DNA of 8,220 bases from an uncultured Rhodospirillaceae bacterium. Lineage in GTDB: Bacteria > Pseudomonadota > Alphaproteobacteria > Rhodospirillales > Casp-alpha2. Both the position numbers and the translations under genes were made by a program. Below are positions 1 through 6,005 of this stretch, piece after piece. The stretch is taken from the NCBI GenBank assembly GCA_913048145.1, contig CAJWVP010000121.1, forward strand, positions 1 through 8,220, read 5' to 3'. How positions within the stretch are numbered: the first letter of the stretch is position 1; every line of letters starts with the position of its first letter. The notes under the pieces were generated by a model. That model was not told the DNA's origin, did no database searches, and was given only the letters and a program-made list of their open reading frames with translations.

Positions 1-2125
1 GCGCGTCGCGCCCGATGAAGCCGCCGGGTTTGTCCCAGGCAATGGCAAAACCCAGGCCACCCTCCAAGGGCGTCTCTTCATCGGTGATATCGTGACCCCA
101 GTGGCGGTAGCCCTTCTCCATCCGCAAGGAGTTCACGGCATGCATACCCACATGGACGAGCGGCGTAGAGGTCAAGGTCTCATATACATGCAAAGCCATA
201 TCGCTGGGTATGTAGAGCTCCCATCCAAGTTCGCCAACGTAGGTAATCCGAGACGCGCGCACCATCGCGTAACCAAGTTCGATCTCCCGGCTGCTACCGA
301 AGGGAAAGGTTTCGTTCGAGAGGTCAACCGATACCAACGGCTGCAGTACATCCCGCGCCCTTGGTCCCATAATCGCCAATACGGCATAGCCGGTAGTGAC
401 GTCGGTAGCAAAACAACGGGCATCGGGCGGCGTGTGGGATTGCAACCAGTGCATATCTCGGACCTGGGCGCCAGCTGAAGTAACTACGAGATAATCGTCA
501 TCGGCCAAACGCGTGACCGTAAGATCGGATTCAATCCCACCCCTTTCGTTTAGCCATTGCGTGTAAACTGTGCAGCCGAGGTCCACAGCCACGTTGTTGG
601 CACAGACTTGGTTTAGGACCGCTTCCGCATCCGCGCCCTGAACACGAAACTTCGCAAAGGACGACATATCGATCAGGCCCACGTCTTCGCGCACCGCCTT
701 ATGCTCCGCAGCAGAATAATCGAACCAATTTTGGCGTTTGAAGGAATATTCGTACTTAGCTTCCACTCCCTCTGGCGCATACCAATTTGGCCGTTCCCAT
801 CCGGCTACTTCGCCGAAACAGGCGCCGGCTTGCAAGTGACGGTCATGCAACTGCAGCCGGCGGACACCCCGCGAAGTCTTGTACTGGTGATAGGGCCAGT
901 GCACATCATAGAGAAGCCCCAGCGTCTCCGTCACCCGATCGCGCAAGTACGCTTTGTTACCCTGGAACGGCATATTGCGACGAATGTCGACGGAGTTAAG
1001 ATCAAAGGGCGGCAAACCATCGCGCATCCAGGCCGCAAGCACCTGTCCAATCCCGCCGGCCGACTGGATACCGATGGAATTAAGGCCCGCTGCGACAAAA
1101 AGATTATCCACTTCGGGCGCCGGACCAATGTGATAACGGTCGTCTTGCGTAAAGCTCTCCGGGCCACAGAAGAAGGTCTGAATGCCAAGTTCTTCGAATA
1201 ACGGCATCCGGTGCATGGCACCCTCCAGGATCGGCATGAAGTGCTCAAAGTCGTCGGGCAACTGACCGAATTCGAAATCCTCGGCGATACCCTCCATGCC
1301 CCATGGCTTGGCCACAGTCTCGAAGGCGCCCAGCAGCATCTTACCTGCATCCTCCTTGTAGTAGGCACAGGCGTCATAGTCCCGATAGACGGGCAGATCA
1401 GGCGTGATCGCATCATGCGCTTCGGTGAGCACGTAAAAGTGTTCGCAGGCATGCAGCGGAACGTTAACGCCGATTTGGGCGGCAAAGGTTCGGGTCCACA
1501 TGCCACAGGCCAACACAACTAGGTCCGCCGCGATATCGCCTGTGTCGGTTCGGACACCAACAGCATTGCCATCCTCAACTAGGACTTCCTCGACTTTGAC
1601 GTGTTCGAAGATCTGCGCGCCGCCCATGCGCGCGCCCTTGGCTAGCGCCTGGGTAATGCCGACGGGGTCCGCCTGGCCATCCGATGGAATGAAGATTCCA
1701 CCAATCACGTCATTTACGTTTAGTAGCGGGTAATAGTCCTTGCAGCCATCCGGCCCCAAGATATCGACCTTTAGGCCAAAAACCTTAGCCATATCGGCCC
1801 TGCGGACCAGATCTTCCATGCGCCCCTCCTGGGTAGCCGTAGAGAGAGACCCGTTGATCTTATATCCCGTCGCCTGACCGGTTTCCTCTTCCAGGCTCAA
1901 GTAGAGCTCCGCAGTGTACTTGGCCAGTTTGGTCATATTCTGGCTGTCGCGAAGTTGTCCGATCAGGCCAGCCGCGTGCCAGGTGGTCCCCGACGTCAAT
2001 TGCTTGCGCTCCAGCAGCACCACGTCATCCCAACCAATTTTTGTCAGATGATAGGCGATAGAGCAGCCGATGACGCCGCCGCCAACGATCGCGACCCGTG
2101 CTCTCTTCGGGAGTTCCTCAGCCAT
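1..2125 (-). CDS. FAD-dependent oxidoreductase with GcvT domain, dimethylglycine/sarcosine dehydrogenase-like (C-terminus outside window)
   Basis: Frame is open from ATG at 2125 to the left edge (708 codons, no frameshift seen); relatives are about 800 residues or more, so the end is missing. The N-terminal FAD (DAO) domain, about residues 10-370, carries the dinucleotide motif GGGVIG (15-20) and SGTTWHAAGL, whose His50 matches the histidine that binds FAD covalently in dimethylglycine and sarcosine dehydrogenases. GMWTRTFAAQIGVNVPLHA and NSIGIQSAGG are further family motifs. A linker (FAO_M-like, about 372-430) leads to a GcvT/folate-binding domain with EVAGWERPNWY, VGLIDMSS and, near the edge, EKGYRHWGHDI and FIGRDA. 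Known members oxidatively demethylate N-methylated amines, passing the one-carbon unit to tetrahydrofolate. The exact substrate (dimethylglycine, sarcosine or another) cannot be told. The start is set by AGGAAGGT at 2134-2141, eight bases upstream. It is divergent from the MFS gene. Confidence 0.93.
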   Translation of the reverse strand, partial: MAEELPKRARVAIVGGGVIGCSIAYHLTKIGWDDVVLLERKQLTSGTTWHAAGLIGQLRDSQNMTKLAKYTAELYLSLEEETGQATGYKINGSLSTATQEGRMEDLVRRADMAKVFGLKVDILGPDGCKDYYPLLNVNDVIGGIFIPSDGQADPVGITQALAKGARMGGAQIFEHVKVEEVLVEDGNAVGVRTDTGDIAADLVVLACGMWTRTFAAQIGVNVPLHACEHFYVLTEAHDAITPDLPVYRDYDACAYYKEDAGKMLLGAFETVAKPWGMEGIAEDFEFGQLPDDFEHFMPILEGAMHRMPLFEELGIQTFFCGPESFTQDDRYHIGPAPEVDNLFVAAGLNSIGIQSAGGIGQVLAAWMRDGLPPFDLNSVDIRRNMPFQGNKAYLRDRVTETLGLLYDVHWPYHQYKTSRGVRRLQLHDRHLQAGACFGEVAGWERPNWYAPEGVEAKYEYSFKRQNWFDYSAAEHKAVREDVGLIDMSSFAKFRVQGADAEAVLNQVCANNVAVDLGCTVYTQWLNERGGIESDLTVTRLADDDYLVVTSAGAQVRDMHWLQSHTPPDARCFATDVTTGYAVLAIMGPRARDVLQPLVSVDLSNETFPFGSSREIELGYAMVRASRITYVGELGWELYIPSDMALHVYETLTSTPLVHVGMHAVNSLRMEKGYRHWGHDITDEETPLEGGLGFAIAWDKPGGFIGRDA

Positions 2126-2436
2126 GTCATTCTACCTTCCTGATCCACTTGGCGATGAAAGCCAATCTATGATTACTTAATAGGTGAGTAGCCCAATAAT
2201 GCTCAACGCCACTGTCTCTCTCTTCCCTGGGTTTCGGCTGCGACGTAGTTCTTCATGTGAGGATTGGAACAAATTGCCCTAGTCGAGTTAATGATGCTGC
2301 CCGCAAGTCCACAATTGCAATCTAAGCTTAAGCTTAATTGTAGGGAGCTGTCTCCCAAGATCCGCTTCGCATTCCCATATTCGGACTGGCGCTTTAGGTT
2401 GAAATCCAGTTAGCTTTGCCAAGGGAATCGACTTTC
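2126..2436. other. Divergent intergenic region between flavoprotein and MFS genes
   Basis: This 311-bp spacer holds the start signals of two divergent genes and no convincing gene of its own. It has the leftward ribosome site AGGAAGGT (2134-2141), the rightward one AAGGGA (2421-2426), and a cluster of dyads at 2311-2356 described separately. Promoters for both genes should lie here, but I found no -35/-10 pair good enough to call. Confidence 0.6.
2311..2356. promoter_or_regulatory. AT-rich nested palindromes and small hairpin, candidate operator
   Basis: Several dyads sit together. ATTGCAAT (2313-2320) is a perfect 8-bp palindrome. TAAGCTTAAGCTTA (2323-2336) is a perfect 14-bp palindrome that is also a tandem TAAGCT repeat. 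ACAATT (2311-2316) and AATTGT (2336-2341) form an outer inverted pair. Immediately after comes GGGAG-CTGT-CTCCC (2343-2356), a perfect 5-bp stem with a 4-base loop. The position midway between divergent genes suggests a regulator-binding site; this is inference, and the regulator is unknown. Confidence 0.35.
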
Positions 2437-3612
2437 ATGGCCACAATGGACCCGTCCTCCAGCCCGCCGTGGGTGCGTATGGCCATCGGTGGCAGCTCAG
2501 CGTTGTTCGTGGGTATGGGCCTAGGAAGGTTCTCCTACGCGCCAATGATCCCTATTCTTATCGAAGAAAATGCACTTAGTCCCGCCGAGGCCGGCTATGT
2601 AGGTGCATTCAACTTGGCCGGTTTTCTGTTCGGTGTCCTGCTGCAGCCCCAATTGCGCACCCAGATCGGCGAGCGCGGCACCCTTCGCCTCTGCTTGTAC
2701 ACGAGCCTAGCCTGCTTGATCGCTAGCGCTGCACCCCTCACGGCACCCTGGCTTTTCCCCTGGCTCGCTTTCTGGCGTGGCCTGATTGGTGTCGCCGTTG
2801 GTACGATCATGGTCCAGGCTTTAGCCGTAGCCACCCGGACTGCGCCTCCAGATAAGCTCGGCCTGGTTACGGGAATCGTTTTCACCGGGGTTGGTGGCGG
2901 TATCTTTCTTTCGGGCGTCGCCATACCGGCTCTGTTGGACCAAGGGCTTACGGCAACCTGGATTGGCGTTTCGGCAATCGGCGCCGGCGCCGTAGCGTTG
3001 GGACTATGGGCCTACGCGGATCCAATCCCCGAAGCCGCCGCACCGGAGGCCGAGCCATCATTACCATCACCTCTATGGGCTATAACGATTCGCCTGGCAG
3101 CTGCACAGTCGCTATTTGTCATTGGTCTGATACCACACACGATCTTTTGGGTCGACTATATCGTTCGCGGATTGCATCATACCGTGACAATTGGTGGAAT
3201 TCATTGGACCCTGTTTGGGCTCGGCGCATTAATCGGTACGGCGCTTTGGGGCCGGCTCGCGGATCAGATCGGTTTCCGTACGGGCCTGATTCTAGTATTT
3301 ACCAGCCTAGCCATAGGTCTTATTGCGCCCGTCGTTCACCCGGTGATGGGCATCCTGATTGCGTCGTCTTTGATCGTCGGTGCGCAGCCCGGCTGTTCGG
3401 CGCTACTGTCCGGCCGCACTCAACAGATTTTTGGCAATGAAAATATGTCGAAAGTCTGGAGACATATGACGCTGATCGGAAGCATAGGTCAGGGCATCGG
3501 TGGCTATCTGTTAGTCGCTCTGTTCGACGCCACGGGCAGTTATGTGGCGATTTTCCTAATCGGAAGCATGGCCATGGCCAGCGGTGCCCTGATTTCGGCC
3601 ACCATAAGGTAA
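2437..3612 (+). CDS. MFS transporter, YbfB/YjiJ family
   Basis: The 391-residue, strongly hydrophobic protein fits a 12-helix inner-membrane carrier of normal MFS length. The opening GLGRFSYAPMIP (29-39 region) followed by LSPAEAGYVGAFNLAGFLFG is the typical N-terminal pattern of the YbfB/YjiJ (MFS_4) family: a GRF-Y-P helix, then a short loop and a second glycine-rich helix. The acidic, proline/alanine-rich stretch at about 195-211 is the central loop between the two six-helix halves. GRLADQIG (272-279) is the MFS motif A of the second half. Members of this family are poorly characterised, so the substrate is unknown. ATG 2437 was chosen because AAGGGA lies ten bases upstream; a TTG at 2416 would extend the frame by seven residues and ATG 2446 is a shorter option. 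It ends with TAA two bases from the stop of the opposing HAD gene. Confidence 0.9.
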   Translation: MATMDPSSSPPWVRMAIGGSSALFVGMGLGRFSYAPMIPILIEENALSPAEAGYVGAFNLAGFLFGVLLQPQLRTQIGERGTLRLCLYTSLACLIASAAPLTAPWLFPWLAFWRGLIGVAVGTIMVQALAVATRTAPPDKLGLVTGIVFTGVGGGIFLSGVAIPALLDQGLTATWIGVSAIGAGAVALGLWAYADPIPEAAAPEAEPSLPSPLWAITIRLAAAQSLFVIGLIPHTIFWVDYIVRGLHHTVTIGGIHWTLFGLGALIGTALWGRLADQIGFRTGLILVFTSLAIGLIAPVVHPVMGILIASSLIVGAQPGCSALLSGRTQQIFGNENMSKVWRHMTLIGSIGQGIGGYLLVALFDATGSYVAIFLIGSMAMASGALISATIR

Positions 3613-3614
3613 GA

Positions 3615-4334
3615 CTAGTCCACGCCCAAACGTTCCGCCAATTCCGGGAAACTGTCGACGATGATATCGTGGATTGGATTGGGCTCCGGATCCGGCGGAC
3701 CAGCCGGACCCCATTCGTCGGGACGCCGCACAAAGGCCGTCTTGAAACCCACGGCCTTTGCCGCATCCAAATCAAAGTTATGACACGCCACCATACAGCA
3801 TTCGCTGACATCTAGTTGCAGATACCGCGCCACGGTCTCGTAGGGCTCGGGGAGGGGTTTATACTTACCAATGGCCTCGCAGGAGATCACCGCATCCCAG
3901 CTCAATCCATTACGGCGGGCGGTATCGATGATAATCCGAAAGCTCAGGATCGTGAACGACGCGCAAATGTATTGTGCGCGAAGCTTCGGTAAAGTATTGG
4001 AAAAATCCGGCCAACAAATAAAATTGTGTGGTCGATCGTAGGCCAGCCCGTGGCGTTCGTCCTCCGTCGCCGCGCCAAGCCCATTGGCGTCCAGCACCTC
4101 GTCCACCGCGGCGCGGTGCGCACCGTCAAAGTTGTAGGCCGGCAGTTCTTCTTCACCGAGATTTAGCATCCGCCCAAGTGATGCCTTACGGATCTCGTTC
4201 GCCAGCACCGCCCAGTTTGCGTTTACGCCATGCCTCACTCCTAATTCCTCGAGCCCTGTCTTAAAGCCCGTGTGCCAGTCTAAAATAGTGCCACCAGTAT
4301 CGAAGGTTAGAGCCTTAATTCCGTCCAAGCTCAT
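3615..4334 (-). CDS. HAD-superfamily hydrolase, haloacid dehalogenase type II-like
   Basis: The protein has 239 residues, close to the usual 220-240 of type II (L-2-)haloacid dehalogenases. Motif I is FDTGGTILD with nucleophile Asp12; the second Asp of HAD phosphatases is absent (DTGGT), as in dehalogenases. An Arg49 candidate for the halide-binding arginine, Lys159 in GKYKPLPEPY (motif III) and the loop MVACHNFDLDAAKAVGF with Asp188 (motif IV) follow, then the family-typical FVRRPDEWGP. Motif II is odd: ILSF (Ser131-Phe132) where dehalogenases have Ser-Asn, the Asn helping to bind halide and substrate. Hydrolysis of a 2-halo acid is the family reaction but is uncertain here; another phosphatase-like or ester-forming activity is possible. 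Ribosome site AAGGAGAG (4342-4349) lies seven bases before the ATG and inside the tail of the upstream deacylase remnant, which overlaps this gene by 20 bp. Confidence 0.88.
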   Translation of the reverse strand: MSLDGIKALTFDTGGTILDWHTGFKTGLEELGVRHGVNANWAVLANEIRKASLGRMLNLGEEELPAYNFDGAHRAAVDEVLDANGLGAATEDERHGLAYDRPHNFICWPDFSNTLPKLRAQYICASFTILSFRIIIDTARRNGLSWDAVISCEAIGKYKPLPEPYETVARYLQLDVSECCMVACHNFDLDAAKAVGFKTAFVRRPDEWGPAGPPDPEPNPIHDIIVDSFPELAERLGVD

Positions 4335-4542
4335 AACATGTCTCTCCTTGCGTGCTTAGCCGTTGTTGGGTCGCCTTAGGACCACCATTGGCAACGAAAG
4401 TTTGCATGTGGATACGGCAACGTCCAGCCGACAGGCCCAATCCCAATTCGCCGAGTGCCGCAACAAAAACTTCGTATAGCTGTTCAGCCGTTTCGAAATT
4501 GGAGGGGGGTCGGTAGTTTACTGAAACGAGCACTCCTCCTGC
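4315..4542 (-). pseudogene. dtd: Remnant of D-aminoacyl-tRNA deacylase (dtd), C-terminal part only
   Basis: This open frame of about 75 codons resembles the C-terminal half of D-aminoacyl-tRNA deacylase. AEQLYEVFVAALGELGLGL is followed by AGRCRIHMQ where intact enzymes have a TGRFxAxMQ pattern, and by VANGGPKAT where they have VNDGPVT. The resemblance seems to start before any start codon: AGGVLVSV at 4542-4519 recalls AGGSVLVVSQ of the intact enzyme, after which about 13 residues, including the catalytic SQFTL motif, are missing before NYRPPS. The N-terminal half is absent; upstream in the same frame is TGA, the stop of the membrane-protein gene. The Gly-Pro of the GP motif remains, but with the active site gone it cannot be a working deacylase. 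A GTG at 4533 could start a 72-residue product, with AGGAGG placed too close to act well. The tail (after KAT) is unlike the family. The match is by eye. Confidence 0.5.
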
Positions 4543-4911
4543 TCAATAACCGCGCCTTTTTTCGTAGTCCGACATCTCTTCGTCGTAGAGCCCCGTTCTC
4601 GCTGTGGCGTTAACCTGTATCTGCATGAAATCTCTCTGGTCCTGCAGCGCCTGCTGCGTCGCCACGTCTTTTCGCTGAGCGCGTTCTGCCATGACAGCGC
4701 CGACACCCAGGATAAGGCTGGCGACGAGCATAGCGGGGAACAGAACGATCCACGCGGCTAAGTAGGGCACCATCCCGATGGACCAACTTTCGGCTGCCTT
4801 CCCTTGTAAAGCCTTGGCCCCGAGCCCGACTAGATAGATAAGCGCGATGGCGATCGGCGTTAGGACGAGAATGCTAATTGCATAACCGATGCTCGCGGCT
4901 CCGGGTTCCAT
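4543..4911 (-). CDS. Small two-helix membrane protein of unknown function
   Basis: I do not recognise this 122-residue protein. Two hydrophobic segments are clear: about residues 8-30 (rich in I, L, A, with TPIAIALIYLVGL) and about 46-74 (PYLAAWIVLFPAMLVASLILG). Between them is a short polar stretch, and after them a charged tail of about 48 residues, high in Q, D, E, R and K and ending YEKRRGY, which looks cytoplasmic and partly helical. ATG 4911 is preferred because AGGAA stands just upstream; an ATG at 5007 would add 32 residues but has no ribosome site and a polar, less protein-like start. It lies upstream of the dtd remnant and the HAD gene on the same strand and may share their transcript. 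Its TGA stop is in the same frame as the remnant. Coding status is likely but not certain. Confidence 0.55.
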   Translation of the reverse strand: MEPGAASIGYAISILVLTPIAIALIYLVGLGAKALQGKAAESWSIGMVPYLAAWIVLFPAMLVASLILGVGAVMAERAQRKDVATQQALQDQRDFMQIQVNATARTGLYDEEMSDYEKRRGY

Positions 4912-5246
4912 GTCTGTTCCTGAATCTAATGATAATCCATATTCGTTCACGGCGTTACTAATGGTATCTACCCAAGGCCCAATAACACCGGGCTGGCAAC
5001 ATAACATTTTTCAGGTTTGAGCGCCCAGCCAATATTCGCCGCGCCGAGAGGGCATAATTTTTTCTACAGCCCTTAAACCTACCCGCATTATGTGGCGTAT
5101 ACACAAAGAAACTTACAAATACTGTACGGCCGAAACCAAGAACACCTGCGGACAATTCCAAGGTGCTTTCTCAGATGACATCCGATCAACGCTGCGACAA
5201 TAGGTTGTTCGGATGCAGTCTTTACTAAATTTATGAAGGAGTGGAG
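4912..5246. other. Divergent intergenic region upstream of GNAT gene
   Basis: This 335-bp spacer is noticeably more AT-rich than the flanking genes and has no convincing coding frame. It contains the leftward ribosome site for the membrane-protein gene, the inverted repeat at 5179-5215 (listed separately) and the rightward ribosome site AAGGAG (5236-5241). A weak pair TTGTTC (5205-5210) and TAAATT (5226-5231), 15 bases apart, could be a rightward promoter, but the match is poor and I do not call it. Confidence 0.5.
5179..5215. repeat. Imperfect inverted repeat, 12-bp arms, upstream of GNAT gene
   Basis: CATCCGATCAAC (5179-5190) and GTTGTTCGGATG (5204-5215) are inverted copies matching at 11 of 12 positions, with a 13-base spacer. 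The right arm ends 31 bases before the GNAT start codon. As DNA it could be an operator; as RNA it would form a stem-loop in the leader. Which applies is not shown by the sequence. Confidence 0.55.
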
Positions 5247-5780
5247 ATGTCCGAACCAACCGATCCAGAGTACGCTAGTATGGAACCTGCCTACACGATC
5301 CGATCCAGTGATACCGAAGACATAAGCGCCATCAATAGTGTAATCATGCGCGCAGTGGCGACTTGGTCGACGTCCACACGCTTGATTAATCGCATGGCCC
5401 CGCTGTTTTTCGTTGATGATGCGGACCTCTTAGAAATGGACATTCGGGTTGCAGAGGTAATTGGCATTGTGGGGGTCTGCAGCGTAATGCCGATGCCCAC
5501 GATTGGATCGTCACAAACACAGCGAATGGCGCAAATCCACGGGTTGTTCGTTGATCCGTTGTTTGTCGGTGGCGGCATAGGTGGCGCCCTCGTGGCCGAC
5601 GCTGAGGACCGATCCAGGGGGCGGGTAGACGCCTTGTTTTGCAAGGCGCAGAGGGATTCTAGCGGGTTCTTCACCCAAGTGGGTTATGCAACCTCGACCC
5701 TTTCTGAGTATCCACACAGCTTCGTCAAATCCTTAGCTCATTCGGTCGACTTAACCGCTGGCTCACCGTACGGGCCGTGA
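5247..5780 (+). CDS. GNAT-family N-acetyltransferase
   Basis: The 177-residue protein has the usual size and order of a GCN5-related acetyltransferase, which transfers an acetyl group from acetyl-CoA to an amine. TIRSSDTEDISAINSVI (17-33) is the typical first strand and helix. The acetyl-CoA motif A is IHGLFVDPLFVGGGIGGAL (97-114), a strand followed by the glycine-rich turn. GFFTQVGY (140-147) matches motif B, where the usual pattern is a-x-x-F/Y-Y-x-x-x-G-F/Y. The pyrophosphate loop reads VGGGIG, with Val107 where most family members have Arg or Gln. The substrate cannot be predicted. ATG 5247 is chosen because AAGGAG lies five bases upstream; a GTG at 5241 is inside that ribosome site. It appears to be a single-gene transcript. 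Confidence 0.85.
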   Translation: MSEPTDPEYASMEPAYTIRSSDTEDISAINSVIMRAVATWSTSTRLINRMAPLFFVDDADLLEMDIRVAEVIGIVGVCSVMPMPTIGSSQTQRMAQIHGLFVDPLFVGGGIGGALVADAEDRSRGRVDALFCKAQRDSSGFFTQVGYATSTLSEYPHSFVKSLAHSVDLTAGSPYGP

Positions 5781-5890
5781 TACCAGTGAATGCCACATTA
5801 CCGCGAAATCTGGGTTGGCTAATCATGGTGCGATAACGCTGTGCCGGTTGTAATAAAGGTAGTCACTATAAATCAGACGTGCAGAGGCAA

Positions 5891-5983
5891 ATGAAAATTA
5901 ACGAACAGCCTGCAGTTTCTGGAACCGTTGTCCGCGTTCTGGCAGAACTAAACCGCCTTATCGCAATCGCATTCGACCGATAA
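5891..5983 (+). CDS. Possible 30-residue small protein
   Basis: ATG at 5891 opens a 30-codon frame (MKINEQPAVSGTVVRVLAEL..., ending IAIAFDR, then TAA). AGAGG stands five bases upstream and TATAAA at 5867-5872 could be a -10 element, though no good -35 is at the right distance. The second half could be an amphipathic helix. It lies in the 207-bp gap between the GNAT gene and the opposing FMN enzyme gene. Frames of this length arise by chance, so this is only a candidate. Confidence 0.2.
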   Translation: MKINEQPAVSGTVVRVLAELNRLIAIAFDR

Positions 5984-6005
5984 CCCGCTAATTGCCTGGC
6001 GGGTT
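5982..6005. terminator. Stem-loop over the stop codon of the FMN enzyme gene
   Basis: AACCCGC (5982-5988) and GCGGGTT (5999-6005) form a perfect 7-bp stem with a 10-base loop. The stem contains part of the leftward stop codon and the preceding AAC-CCG codons. It sits where rightward and leftward transcription meet, so a two-way terminator is plausible, but neither side has a real T run, which lowers confidence. Confidence 0.35.

Noticed and set aside
931..1518. Leftward 195-residue frame
   Set aside because: It is an out-of-phase reading of the flavoprotein gene; the main frame is continuous here and carries the family motifs.
92..1733. Several rightward open frames (92-478, 701-1201, 1211-1522, 1500-1733) opposite the flavoprotein gene
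   Set aside because: They lie antisense to a continuous, motif-rich coding frame and their products resemble no family; they are shadows of that gene.
3320..3811. Leftward 163-residue frame spanning the MFS end and the HAD gene
   Set aside because: It overlaps two clear genes in the wrong frames and its product is Arg/Trp/Cys-rich without family features.
4528..4544. GAGCA/TGCTC hairpin across the stop of the small membrane-protein gene
   Set aside because: Only a 5-bp stem with a 7-base loop and no T run; too weak to call a terminator.
4991..5030. GGCTGG/CCAGCC inverted pair
   Set aside because: Six-base arms separated by 28 bases are expected by chance.
4958..5161. Leftward 67-residue frame upstream of the membrane-protein gene
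   Set aside because: No ribosome site, cysteine/arginine-rich and unlike a known protein; overlaps the start of the adjacent gene in another frame.
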